64,000 nt of DNA from Rhizobacter sp. (GTDB taxonomy: Bacteria; Pseudomonadota; Gammaproteobacteria; Burkholderiales; Burkholderiaceae_C): contig JAHBZQ010000001.1 in the NCBI GenBank assembly GCA_019635355.1, forward strand, positions 2,046,001 to 2,110,000, written 5' to 3'. The first letter of the stretch is position 1. Every line of letters starts with the position of its first letter. Of the stretch, positions 1 through 7,596 are shown piece after piece. The notes under the pieces are model-generated. The model saw only the letters and a program-made list of their open reading frames with translations. It was not told where the DNA came from and did not search any database. The position numbers and the translations under genes were made by a program.

Positions 1-504
1 GCCGACGGCCTGCGCATCCAGATCATCGACGAGCAGAGCCGCCCCATGTTCGACAGCGGCAGCGCCGTGGTGAAGCCCTACATGCGCGAGCTGCTGCGAG
101 ACATCGGCTCGGTGCTCGCCGAAGTGCCCAACCGCCTCACCCTCGAAGGCCACACCGACGCCCAGCCCTTCGCCGCCGACCGCAACGGCATGGGCTATGG
201 CAACTGGGAGCTCTCGGCCGACCGCGCCAACGCCTCGCGCCGCGAGCTCACCGCGGGCGGCCTGCCGCTCGACCGTGTGCTGCGCGTGCAGGGCCTGGCC
301 TCCAGCGTGCCCTTCGAGAAAGACGATCCGCTCGCCCCGAGCAACCGGCGCATCAGCATCATCGTGATGAACCGCGACGCGGAAGACCGCTTCTTCAACA
401 AGCCGCCCCCTGCCGAAGAACCGCCGACGACGGCACCAGCTGTGCCCAAAGTCGCACCTGAAGCCGGTGTCGCCCCCTCAATAACCAATCCGAACGCCCG
501 ATAA
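1..504 (+). CDS. motB: Flagellar motor stator protein MotB, C-terminal part
   Basis: The reading frame is open from base 1, so the N-terminus with the membrane segment and proton-binding Asp lies outside the window. What remains is an OmpA-like peptidoglycan-binding domain: MFDSGSAVV near the start, LEGHTDAQPF, the MotB-typical NWELSADRANASRREL, and SNRRISIIV at the domain end. MotB anchors the stator to peptidoglycan so that MotA/MotB proton flow can turn the flagellar rotor. About 40 residues after the domain form a Pro/Ala-rich tail. cheY follows 29 bp downstream on the same strand, the usual mot-che arrangement in Burkholderiales. The NWELSADRA motif separates it from generic OmpA lipoproteins. 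Confidence 0.88.
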   Translation, partial: ADGLRIQIIDEQSRPMFDSGSAVVKPYMRELLRDIGSVLAEVPNRLTLEGHTDAQPFAADRNGMGYGNWELSADRANASRRELTAGGLPLDRVLRVQGLASSVPFEKDDPLAPSNRRISIIVMNRDAEDRFFNKPPPAEEPPTTAPAVPKVAPEAGVAPSITNPNAR

Positions 505-533
505 CAGCGGCAGTAGCACTGCGAGGTCCCGCC

Positions 534-929
534 ATGAGCAACCCTGACATGAAGTTCCTGATCGTCGACGACTTCTCCACCATGCGCCGCATCGTGCGTG
601 GCCTGCTGAAGGAGCTCGGCTACAACAACGCCGAAGAAGCCGAAGACGGCGTGGCGGCCCTCAACCTGCTGAAGAACGCGAAGTTCGACTTCGTCGTCAG
701 CGACATCAACATGCCCAACATGAACGGCTTCGAGCTGTTGGCCGCCATCAAGGCCGAAGCAAGCCTGAAGCACATCCCGGTGCTGATGGTCACGGCCGAA
801 GCCCGCAAGGAAGACATCGTGCGCGCCGCCCAGGATGGCGCCGCCGGCTACATCGTCAAACCTTTCACCAAGGCCACCTTGGAGGAGAAGGTTCAAAAGA
901 TCATGCAAAAACTGGCCACCGCGGCCTGA
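534..929 (+). CDS. cheY: Chemotaxis response regulator CheY (copy 1)
   Basis: Single receiver domain of 131 residues with no output domain. Acidic pair D12/D13, phospho-acceptor D57 in VVSDINMPNMNG, T87 in MVTAEA and K109 in YIVKPF are all present, so it should be phosphorylatable by CheA and bind the flagellar switch. It lies between motB and cheZ and ends 13 bp before the cheZ start, implying co-transcription with its phosphatase. The MSNPDMKFLIVDDFSTMRRIV start matches gamma/beta CheY proteins that act on FliM. A second CheY at 4980 lies next to cheA, so this copy is probably the motor-binding one; that division of labour is inferred. Confidence 0.95.
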   Translation: MSNPDMKFLIVDDFSTMRRIVRGLLKELGYNNAEEAEDGVAALNLLKNAKFDFVVSDINMPNMNGFELLAAIKAEASLKHIPVLMVTAEARKEDIVRAAQDGAAGYIVKPFTKATLEEKVQKIMQKLATAA

Positions 930-942
930 GGAGGGGGGAACC

Positions 943-1599
943 ATGAAGATGGACGACATCGCCGTGCTGTCGGCACCGGCCCCGGCAGCGGCCCCGACCC
1001 AAGGCGGCGCCTCGCCCGAGGTGTTCCAGCAACTCGGCATGATCACGCGCCAGCTGCACGACACCCTGCACCAGCTGGGTGTGATGCCCAAGCTGCAAAA
1101 CGCCGCCAACGGCCTGCCCGACGCACGCAGCCGCTTGAACTACATCGCCGAGAAGACCGGCAATGCCGCCAACAAGGTGTTGAACTCGGTCGACCAGGCG
1201 AAGGTGGAACACAACGCCATCGCCGCCGAGACACGCCGCATCGCCGCGGCGATCGTGGCCGACCCGGTGAAGGCCGTGGCCTCGGGCTCGGTGATGAACT
1301 TCGTGGGCGACGTCGAGGCTGCCACGGCGCGCATCGACCAGCACCTCACCGACATCATGATGGCGCAGGACTTTCATGACCTCACGGGGCAGGTGGTGGC
1401 CAAGGTGGTGTCGTTGGCGGCCGACCTGGAGGACAGCCTGGTGAAACTGCTGGTGCAGGCGGCGCCGCCTGAGGCGCAGAAGGTGATTGAGCACACCAAT
1501 GCGGCGCTGAATGGGCCGGTGGTGAACCCTGAGGGGCGGACCGACGTGGTCACGAACCAGGGTGAAGTGGACGATCTCCTGGCGAGTCTCGGGTTCTGA
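943..1599 (+). CDS. cheZ: Protein phosphatase CheZ
   Basis: 218 residues. CheZ dephosphorylates CheY-P as a dimeric four-helix bundle. The catalytic stretch MAQDFHDLTGQVV is present, with D146 and Q150 matching the D-x-x-x-Q pair of E. coli CheZ (D143/Q147). The extreme C-terminus, EVDDLLASLGF, is the conserved amphipathic peptide that docks on CheY. The start at 943 is chosen because GGAGGGGGG sits directly upstream and the protein then begins MKMDD; a longer frame from 835 would overlap cheY and adds no conserved sequence. A rho-independent terminator follows 22 bp after the stop, so motB-cheY-cheZ forms the end of a transcription unit. Confidence 0.95.
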   Translation: MKMDDIAVLSAPAPAAAPTQGGASPEVFQQLGMITRQLHDTLHQLGVMPKLQNAANGLPDARSRLNYIAEKTGNAANKVLNSVDQAKVEHNAIAAETRRIAAAIVADPVKAVASGSVMNFVGDVEAATARIDQHLTDIMMAQDFHDLTGQVVAKVVSLAADLEDSLVKLLVQAAPPEAQKVIEHTNAALNGPVVNPEGRTDVVTNQGEVDDLLASLGF

Positions 1600-1621
1600 G
1601 TTTTTCTCTTCTCTTGCGTGA

Positions 1622-1645
1622 GGGCGGCCGTTTGGTCGCCCTTTT
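1622..1645 (+). terminator. Rho-independent terminator after cheZ
   Basis: Eight-pair stem GGGCGGCC / GGTCGCCC (one G-U) with a GTTT loop, followed by TTTT. It closes the motB-cheY-cheZ unit and lies just before the inverted repeat. Confidence 0.75.
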
Positions 1646-1655
1646 GCATTTGGGG

Positions 1656-1910
1656 CACTGCGTGGCGGCATGCCGGGTCTCGCCCCGGCGGGCGAGTTAC
1701 TTCTTTTGCTTCGCCAAAAGAAGTAACCAAGAAAAGGCGACCCGACGGTGGCGGTCCGGCCGCAGGCCGGACTGCTCTGCGGTGCTCGGTCTTGAGGGGC
1801 CGCGCCGAACTCACTTCGCGGCCGTTGGCCGCTGCGTTCAGACAGGCGGCGCGAAGTCAGTTCACGAAGCGCGCTTGCGCGCGCGCCCCTCAAGCCCTGC
1901 GCTCCTCGAC
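1656..1910 (+). repeat. Left arm of a large imperfect inverted repeat
   Basis: This 255-bp arm matches the reverse complement of 2151-2406 along most of its length. The shared order is CACTGCGTGG, GCCCCGGCGGGCGA, a CTTCTTTTG/CAAAAGAAG hairpin, a purine-rich AAGAAAAGG stretch, a CCGGCC/GGCCGG hairpin, GAACTCAC, GGCCGCTGCGTTCAGACAGGCG, GAAGTCAG and CCCTGCGCT. The arm is a string of small hairpins. No convincing gene lies in it: frames open on both strands have low-complexity translations and no domain. It resembles repeats found between genes in Comamonadaceae-type genomes. Confidence 0.75.
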
Positions 1911-1981
1911 GCCACCCACGGGAAGCGGTGCGATACGGCTCGCTTCGCATCGCCTCGCCTCCCCCTGTTCGGCCTCATATC

Positions 1982-2050
1982 ACCGTTCGCCCTGAGCTTG
2001 TCGAAGGGCCTGTGCCACACGCTGGCTTCGACAGGCTCAGCCCGAACGGT
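1982..2050. repeat. REP-like dyad element at the centre of the inverted repeat
   Basis: An imperfect palindrome. ACCGTTCGCCCTGAGCTTGT leads into TCGAAGGGCC on the left, and GGCTTCGACAGGCTCAGCCC leads into GAACGGT on the right, around a short spacer. The same dyad occurs at 62823-62898 inside uvrD in the opposite orientation. Elements of this GAGCTTGTCGAAG type are scattered between genes in many proteobacteria. The bases between this dyad and the two arms (1911-1981 and 2051-2150) show no gene. Confidence 0.8.
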
Positions 2051-2150
2051 GGGGGGGGTGGGGCACAAACCCAACCCAGCACGAGGCGAAGCGAGCCGAG
2101 AGTACGAGGCCAGCGAAGCTGGCGAGGGTTTCCCGGGGCCCTTGAGAGCC

Positions 2151-2406
2151 GTCGAGCAGCGCAGGGCTTTGTGGGGCGCGCGTGAGCGCGCTTCGTCCTC
2201 TGACTTCGGGGCGCCTGTCTGAACGCAGCGGCCACAGGCCGCGTAGTGAGTTCGACCCGACCCACAAAGACCGAGCAGCGCAGAGTAGTCGGCCCTAGGC
2301 CGACCGGCGAACGGGGGGCCCTTTCTTTTGCCTTCTTTTCTTTGGGCAAGCAAAGAAAAGAAGGTCGCCCGCCGGGGCGAAATCCCGGCAAGCCACCACG
2401 CAGTGG
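2151..2406 (-). repeat. Right arm of the large inverted repeat
   Basis: A 256-bp arm whose reverse complement repeats the module order of 1656-1910. It ends in CACTGCGTGG 7 bp beyond the stop codon side of the response-regulator gene at 2413. Divergence between arms is highest in the poly-purine hairpin and in the GC-rich loops, while the flanking modules are well kept. Together with the central dyad it makes a ~750-bp palindromic structure between cheZ and the regulator gene. Confidence 0.75.
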
Positions 2407-2412
2407 AGAAAC

Positions 2413-3054
2413 CTACTCCCCCCCCACCAGCCCATTCCGAATCGCGTAAACCGTCATCTCCGAATTATTAGAAAGCCCAAGCTTCTCCAACACCCGAGCC
2501 CGATAAACAGACACCGTCTTAGGCGAAAGCGTGAGCTCCTCCGCAATGTCGGAAAGACGCTTCCCAGAAGCAATCATCACCAGCGTCTGCAACTCCCGAT
2601 CCGACAACTTCTCATGCGCCGCCTCAGCTCCCGGCGTCGTCAACGACTCCACCAGCATCTGCGCAATCTCAGGCGTCACATACTTCCGCCCTTGCCCGAC
2701 GGTACGAACCGCCTGCACGATGACCGCCGGGTCGCCACCCTTGTTCACATAGCCATAGGCACCCGCACGCAGCGCGCGGATCGCGTACTGGTCCTCCGGA
2801 TACATCGACACCACCAGCACCCGCATGGTCGTCCCCTCATCCTTGAGGACATGCAGCACGTCGAGCCCACTGCGCCCCGGCAGGTTGATGTCGAGCACCA
2901 GCACATCGGCCTCGCCAACGGTGCGCATCAGGGTGCGCAGCTCGCCGTAGTCGCCGGCCTCGCCGATCACCTGGATGTCGGGCGCGTCGGAGAGCGTGTC
3001 GCGGATGCCGCGCCGGATGAGCGCGTGGTCGTCGCAGAGCAGGACTTTGATCAT
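2413..3054 (-). CDS. NarL/LuxR-family response regulator
   Basis: 213 residues: an N-terminal receiver domain (acidic D8/D9, acceptor D55 in LVLDINLPGRSG, K105 in YVNKGGDP) and a C-terminal LuxR-type helix-turn-helix (LSDRELQTLVMIASGKRLSDIAEELTLSPKTVSVY region, residues ~148-200). It is a DNA-binding transcription factor, presumably phosphorylated by the kinase encoded 43 bp upstream on the same strand. Target genes cannot be told from the sequence; the position inside a chemotaxis island suggests motility-related control, but this is inference. The 3' third of the gene, next to the inverted repeat, uses many T- and G-ending codons and few C-ending ones, unlike its 5' part and its neighbours. 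Confidence 0.9.
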   Translation of the reverse strand: MIKVLLCDDHALIRRGIRDTLSDAPDIQVIGEAGDYGELRTLMRTVGEADVLVLDINLPGRSGLDVLHVLKDEGTTMRVLVVSMYPEDQYAIRALRAGAYGYVNKGGDPAVIVQAVRTVGQGRKYVTPEIAQMLVESLTTPGAEAAHEKLSDRELQTLVMIASGKRLSDIAEELTLSPKTVSVYRARVLEKLGLSNNSEMTVYAIRNGLVGGE

Positions 3055-3097
3055 GAGGTGGCTGCTGACTCACACAACAACGAAGATGGGGAAACGA

Positions 3098-4270
3098 TCA
3101 TAGAGCGCCCCACACCGTCGGATCGTAGGGGCCGGAAGGGTCTTTCAGTTCGCCGGGCTCGGTGATTTCGAGGTCCATGTTGTCGGTGTCGGGCTCCAGC
3201 GGCACCGACAGGATGAGCGTGGTGCCGCCCGGCCCGCTGGAGAGGTCGACCCAGCCGCCCACCGTGCCCGCCCGCTCATGTAGGCCGCGGATGCCGAAGG
3301 AGCGTGCCTTGGCGAGGTCGTCCTGGTTGAGGCCCCGGCCGTTGTCGCTCACCTCGAGCGAGAGCACCCCGCCCGCGAGCGACAGGTCGATGTGCACCGC
3401 CGAGGCCTGCGCATGCTTGGACACGTTGGTCAACGCCTCCTGCGCGGTGCGGTAGGCCACCAGCGGCACGCCCGGCGGCAGCGTCAGGTGCTCGTGGCGG
3501 CTGCGGAATTCGCAGGTGATGCCGGTGCGCTTCTCGAAGCGGCTGGCCATCCACTGCAGGGCGGCGACCAGGCCCTGTTCCAGGATCGCCGGGCGAAGGT
3601 TGTGCATGACCCGCTGGCTGGCCTCGATAGCATGGCTCACAGTCTCGAGCGCCGAGTTGACGCGCGCCAGCACCTCGGGTGAGTCGCTGTGGCGGGCGAT
3701 CCAGGCCAGGTCGAACTTGAGCGCGGTGAGCGAGCCCCCCACGTCGTCGTGGATTTCTCGCGCGATCGCGGCGCGCTCCTGCTCCACGCTCACCTGCAGG
3801 TGCTGGGCCAGCTCGTGCACCCGCTGCTTCGACTCGCCCAGCTCGCGGTCGGCGCGCTGTCGGGCCAGCTGCAGCTCGTGGGTCTCCACGGCGTGAAGAA
3901 GTGCCGGGGCGAGGCGGGTCAGGTTGTTTTTCAGCAGGTAGTCGGAGGCGCCGTTGCGCATGGCCTCGACCGCGGTGTCCTCGCCGATCTCGCCCGAGAC
4001 GAGGATGAACGGGATGTTCTTGCCGCTGGCCTTGATGAGGTCGAGCGCCACCAGGCCCGAGAACCCCGGCAGGTTGTAGTCGGAGACGACCACGTCCCAC
4101 GGCGGCTCGGCGTCGAGGGCGGCCAGGAAAGCCGCTTCCGAGTCGACCCGGGTCGTTTCGGCCACGAGACCGTCGCGGCGCAGGTGGGCCACCATGAGCT
4201 GGTGGTCCAGCTCGGAGTCTTCCAGGTGCAGCAGCCGCAGCCGCTTCTCTTGCGGGGCGAAGGGAGGCAT
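3098..4270 (-). CDS. Histidine kinase with an N-terminal receiver domain (NarX/DegS-type transmitter)
   Basis: 390 residues from the ATG at 4270 (an in-frame ATG at 4300 is possible; neither has a strong ribosome site). Residues ~12-125 are a receiver domain with D64 in VVSDYNLPGFSG. A helical linker leads to a HisKA_3 dimerisation domain with the phospho-acceptor H174 in IAREIHDDVGG, then an HATPase domain with EALTNVSKHAQA (N box) and SDNGRGL (G1). No membrane segment is present, so it senses cytoplasmic or relayed signals. It is the cognate kinase of the downstream LuxR-type regulator. The receiver-first architecture means the kinase may itself be controlled by phosphorylation, for example from the surrounding Che system. 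Confidence 0.88.
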   Translation of the reverse strand: MPPFAPQEKRLRLLHLEDSELDHQLMVAHLRRDGLVAETTRVDSEAAFLAALDAEPPWDVVVSDYNLPGFSGLVALDLIKASGKNIPFILVSGEIGEDTAVEAMRNGASDYLLKNNLTRLAPALLHAVETHELQLARQRADRELGESKQRVHELAQHLQVSVEQERAAIAREIHDDVGGSLTALKFDLAWIARHSDSPEVLARVNSALETVSHAIEASQRVMHNLRPAILEQGLVAALQWMASRFEKRTGITCEFRSRHEHLTLPPGVPLVAYRTAQEALTNVSKHAQASAVHIDLSLAGGVLSLEVSDNGRGLNQDDLAKARSFGIRGLHERAGTVGGWVDLSSGPGGTTLILSVPLEPDTDNMDLEITEPGELKDPSGPYDPTVWGAL

Positions 4271-4357
4271 GAGGCCAGTATGCCAACAAGGCCACAACAT
4301 GGTCGCAAAGCGTGCGCGATGTCCCGAATTGGCGCCCCTTCCGGGCCGTGATCGCCC

Positions 4358-4384
4358 TTATGTCTGCCGGCCAGCTGCCGAAAA
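4358..4384 (+). promoter_or_regulatory. Weak candidate sigma-28 promoter before the CheZ-like gene
   Basis: TTAT, 15 bases, then GCCGAAAA, compared with the FliA consensus TAAA-N15-GCCGATAA. Spacing is right, but the -35 has two mismatches and the -10 one. It lies in the divergent region between the kinase gene and the CheZ-like gene, 73 bp before the latter. Confidence 0.3.
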
Positions 4385-4457
4385 ATGTTTCCAGATACCC
4401 CTCGTGCGTGGCATGGGCCACGCACCCCTACCGAATTTCGAGCGGAGACCTCTGCTG

Positions 4458-4922
4458 ATGGAAGACGCGAACGACGCTCAGGCGTGGCCCGAACAGGGCG
4501 GTGGCATGCCCTTGCAGGCGGCCGCCGACCTGCAGGACCACCTGATGACCGCGAGCAACGACCTCGACCGGCTGCAAACGCTGCTGGCCGACGCCTGCGA
4601 CACGCTGATGCAGCGCTTCCACGGCGCCTCGGAGCACATCCGCACGCTGCGCTCCCACCCCCACGGGATGGAAGAAAGCGAAGCGGTGTTCGACGACGTG
4701 ATGCAGAACCTGGGCGGCGCCGTCACGGCCCTGCAGTTCCAGGACATGGCCTCGCAGCTGATCAACCACACGCACAAGCGCCTGCGCAGCTGCGTCGACC
4801 GCCTGGCCCGCGAAGCCTTTGCCGACGACGAAGACGGCATGGCCGCCGCAGAGGAAGTGCCGCTGCGGCCCAACCCCGTGACACAGGCCGAGATGGACGT
4901 CGGGTCCATCGAACTCTTCTGA
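4458..4922 (+). CDS. Short CheZ-like protein (putative CheY-P phosphatase)
   Basis: 154 residues, mostly helical, no membrane segment. I do not recognise a named family, but it shares the CheZ hallmarks. ALQFQDMASQLI carries D96 and Q100 with the same D-x-x-x-Q spacing as the catalytic pair of CheZ, preceded by a long helix. The tail PVTQAEMDVGSIELF resembles the CheZ CheY-docking tail VTNQGEVDDLLASLGF in order and charge. It is shorter than CheZ (218 residues here). It is the first gene of the cheY-cheA unit and lies 57 bp before cheY. The start at 4458 gives MEDAND; frames extending to 4194 overlap the divergent kinase gene. Role as a second phosphatase or CheY-binding adaptor is inferred. 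Confidence 0.7.
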   Translation: MEDANDAQAWPEQGGGMPLQAAADLQDHLMTASNDLDRLQTLLADACDTLMQRFHGASEHIRTLRSHPHGMEESEAVFDDVMQNLGGAVTALQFQDMASQLINHTHKRLRSCVDRLAREAFADDEDGMAAAEEVPLRPNPVTQAEMDVGSIELF

Positions 4923-4979
4923 GCCGCTAAAGACTCCCCCCATTCAACCGAAATCCATCGAGTTCCCCCGGAGAAAGCC

Positions 4980-5342
4980 ATGCAATCAATCCTCGCGGTC
5001 GACGATTCCGCCTCCATGCGCCAGATGGTCTCGTTCACGCTCAAGAGCGCCGGCTACAACGTCGTCGAGGCGGTGGATGGCCAGGACGCGTTCGAGAAAT
5101 CGAACGCCCGTGACTTCGACCTCGTGCTGACCGACCAGAACATGCCCCGCATGGACGGCATCAGCCTGACCAAGAAGCTTCGCGACAACCCGAAGTTCAA
5201 GGCCACGCCGATCCTGATCCTCACCACCGAGTCGAGCGACCAGATGAAGCAGGCGGGCCGCGCCGCCGGGGCCACCGGTTGGCTGGTCAAGCCCTTCGAT
5301 CCGGCCAAGCTGATCGAAGTGATCAAGAAGGTCGTCAAGTAA
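4980..5342 (+). CDS. cheY: Chemotaxis response regulator CheY (copy 2)
   Basis: 120-residue stand-alone receiver: D8/D9, acceptor D52 in VLTDQNMPRMDG, T82/T83 in LILTTES, K104 in WLVKPFDP. The MQSILAVDDSASMRQMV start is typical of the CheY encoded directly before cheA in Burkholderiales and of CheV/PilG-like single receivers. It ends 45 bp before cheA, after the CheZ-like gene, so the three probably form one message. It differs clearly from the copy at 534 (MSNPDMKFLIVDD), so the two are not recent duplicates. Confidence 0.95.
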   Translation: MQSILAVDDSASMRQMVSFTLKSAGYNVVEAVDGQDAFEKSNARDFDLVLTDQNMPRMDGISLTKKLRDNPKFKATPILILTTESSDQMKQAGRAAGATGWLVKPFDPAKLIEVIKKVVK

Positions 5343-5387
5343 ACGACCTCGCATCCGCACCGCACAACACGACACCAGGAGCACGAC

Positions 5388-7529
5388 ATGGGTGAGATGT
5401 CTCAAGAAGGCGCGAACCTGAGCGCCGGCATCGACCTGAGCCAGTTTTATCAAGTCTTCTTCGAAGAAGCGGGCGAGAACCTCGACCGCATGGAGAAGCT
5501 GCTGCTCGACTTCGACGTCGAAGCCGCCGACGACGAGGAGATGAATGCCATCTTCCGCTGCGCGCACTCGATCAAGGGTGGCGCGGCCACCTTCGGCTTC
5601 AAGGATGTGGCCGAGCTGACGCACCAGATGGAGACGCTGCTCGACAAGCTGCGCCGCCACGAACTCGAGCCCACCGCGGCGATGGTCGACGTGCTGCTGC
5701 AGTCGGGCGACGCGCTGCGCGCCCAGCTCGCACGCCACCAGAACAACGGCGAAGGCGAGGAACTCGACACCACCGAGCTGCTGTTCAACATCCGCGCGAT
5801 GTCGTCCGGCGAAACGCCGATGGTCGCCGCCCCCGTGGCCGCGCCGGCGCCCGCCGCCGTGGCCGCGCCCGCCCCGGCGGCCGCAGAAGCCGCACCGGCT
5901 GCCGCGAAAGACGGCGCCCGCCTGCTGGAGCTTCGCGTGGGCCCGATGGACAAGCCCGAGCAGGCCAACAACATCCTCGACCTGTTCAAGGAAATCACCG
6001 ACCTCGGCACCATCGAGCCGCTCGACAACGGCATGGCCGCCGACGGCGTGCGCCGCTTCAAGGTCTGCACCACCAGCAGCGACTCCGACCTGCTGGACCT
6101 CTTCACCTTCCACGTGGCGCGCGAGCAGGTGCAGATCCTGCCGCTCGGCCCGGGCTATGGTTTCCACAATGGCGCTCCCGGCGCGCCTGAAGAAGAGAAG
6201 GCCGACGTCGGCTACGGCTTCTTCGACGACGCCCCCGGTGCCCCGAATGCCGCCGCACCCGCTGCCGCGACCCCCACCAGCACGAGCGACGCCGCACCGG
6301 CTCCGAAGGCTGCCCCGTCGTCGTCCAAGGCCGTCGTCAAGTCCGACAGGCCCGCTGCCGCCGTCGAAGCCTCGACGCTGCGCGTGTCGGTCGAGAAGGT
6401 CGACCAGCTCATCAACCTCGTCGGCGAACTCGTCATCACCCAGGCCATGCTGGCCCAGAACACGCAGGGCCTCGACCCCGCCGTCTACCAGCAGCTGGCC
6501 GCCGGCCTCGCCGACCTCGATCGCAACACCCGCGACCTGCAAGAGTCGGTGATGTCGATCCGCATGATTCCGATGTCGGTGGTGTTCAGCCGCTTCCCGC
6601 GCATGCTGCGCGACCTGGCGGCCAAGCTTGGCAAGAAGGTCGACTTCGTGACGCTCGGCGAAGCCACCGAACTCGACAAGGGCCTGGTGGAAAAGATCAC
6701 CGACCCGCTGACCCACCTCGTGCGCAACTCCTGCGACCACGGCATCGAGTCGCCCGCCGACCGCCTGGCCAAGGGCAAGCCCGAGACCGGCACCATCACG
6801 CTCAGCGCCTCGCACCAGGGCGGAAGCATCGTGATCGAGGTGCGCGACGACGGCCGCGGCCTGTCGCGCGAGAAGCTGCTCAAGAAGGCCCGCGAGCGTG
6901 GCATCCACGCCCCGGATTCGATGACCGACCAGGAAGTCTGGGGCCTCATCTTCGCCCCGGGTTTCAGCACCGCCGAAGTCGTGACCGACGTGTCGGGCCG
7001 CGGTGTGGGCATGGACGTGGTCAAGAAGAACATCACCGCGCTGGGCGGCTCGGTCGAGATCGACTCGGCCGAAGGCTACGGCATGCGCGTCTCGGTGCGC
7101 CTGCCCCTCACGCTGGCCATCATGGACGGCATGTCGGTGGGTGTGGGCGAAGAGGTCTACATCCTCCCGCTCAGCTCGGTCGTCGAATCGTTCCAGGTGC
7201 AGCCCGACATGGTCAAGACCATCGGCGGCAGTGGCCGTGTGGTGAGCGTGCGCGACGAGTACATGCCGGTGCTGGAACTCGAGCACGTGTTCAGCGTGCC
7301 GCGTTTCGACTTCGAGCACGTGAGCGGGATCATGGTGGTGGTGGAAGCCGAAGGCGGCCGCATCGCCCTGCTGGTGGACGAATTGCTCGGCCAGCAGCAG
7401 GTGGTGGTGAAGAACCTCGAAGCCAACTACCGCAAGGTCAACGACGTCTCGGGCGCCACCATCATGGGCGACGGCCGCGTGGCCCTCATCCTCGACACCG
7501 GCAGCCTGGTGCGCCGCAGCCGCCACTGA
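5388..7529 (+). CDS. cheA: Chemotaxis histidine kinase CheA
   Basis: 713 residues. Domains in order: Hpt/P1 with phospho-acceptor H60 in CAHSIKGGAATFGF; Ala/Pro-rich linker (~145-175); a second regulatory domain (~178-255, ARLLELRVGPMDKPEQANN onward) in the P2 position; another linker with a doubled GYGF...APGAP motif; P3 dimerisation (LRVSVEKVDQLINLVGELV); ATPase with HLVRNSCDHGIE (N box), VRDDGRGLS (G1) and GFSTAEVVTDVSGRGVGMDV (G2); C-terminal CheW-like P5. It phosphorylates CheY and, if present elsewhere, CheB. An AGGAG site precedes the ATG at 5388; MSQEG at 5397 is an alternative start. The MCP series begins 67 bp downstream. Confidence 0.96.
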   Translation: MGEMSQEGANLSAGIDLSQFYQVFFEEAGENLDRMEKLLLDFDVEAADDEEMNAIFRCAHSIKGGAATFGFKDVAELTHQMETLLDKLRRHELEPTAAMVDVLLQSGDALRAQLARHQNNGEGEELDTTELLFNIRAMSSGETPMVAAPVAAPAPAAVAAPAPAAAEAAPAAAKDGARLLELRVGPMDKPEQANNILDLFKEITDLGTIEPLDNGMAADGVRRFKVCTTSSDSDLLDLFTFHVAREQVQILPLGPGYGFHNGAPGAPEEEKADVGYGFFDDAPGAPNAAAPAAATPTSTSDAAPAPKAAPSSSKAVVKSDRPAAAVEASTLRVSVEKVDQLINLVGELVITQAMLAQNTQGLDPAVYQQLAAGLADLDRNTRDLQESVMSIRMIPMSVVFSRFPRMLRDLAAKLGKKVDFVTLGEATELDKGLVEKITDPLTHLVRNSCDHGIESPADRLAKGKPETGTITLSASHQGGSIVIEVRDDGRGLSREKLLKKARERGIHAPDSMTDQEVWGLIFAPGFSTAEVVTDVSGRGVGMDVVKKNITALGGSVEIDSAEGYGMRVSVRLPLTLAIMDGMSVGVGEEVYILPLSSVVESFQVQPDMVKTIGGSGRVVSVRDEYMPVLELEHVFSVPRFDFEHVSGIMVVVEAEGGRIALLVDELLGQQQVVVKNLEANYRKVNDVSGATIMGDGRVALILDTGSLVRRSRH

Positions 7530-7536
7530 CCCCGAC

Positions 7537-7569
7537 GGCCGGGCTGCCACACGCGCCCGGCCACCTCTT
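7537..7569 (+). terminator. Hairpin between cheA and the first MCP gene (weak terminator or attenuator)
   Basis: Eight-pair stem GGCCGGGC / GCCCGGCC with a ten-base loop, followed by ACCTCTTTG. The T tract is poor, so it may only attenuate read-through into the MCP genes. Confidence 0.35.
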
Positions 7570-7596
7570 TGTGCCCGCCATCGAGAAGGACCTTCG

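Noticed and set aside
1614..2449. Several open frames on both strands across the inverted repeat
   Set aside because: They overlap each other, follow the repeat modules and translate to low-complexity peptides, so the region is treated as non-coding repeat.
4986..5342. The two CheY genes as a recent duplication
   Set aside because: Their sequences differ through most of the domain outside the phosphorylation site, so they are old paralogues.
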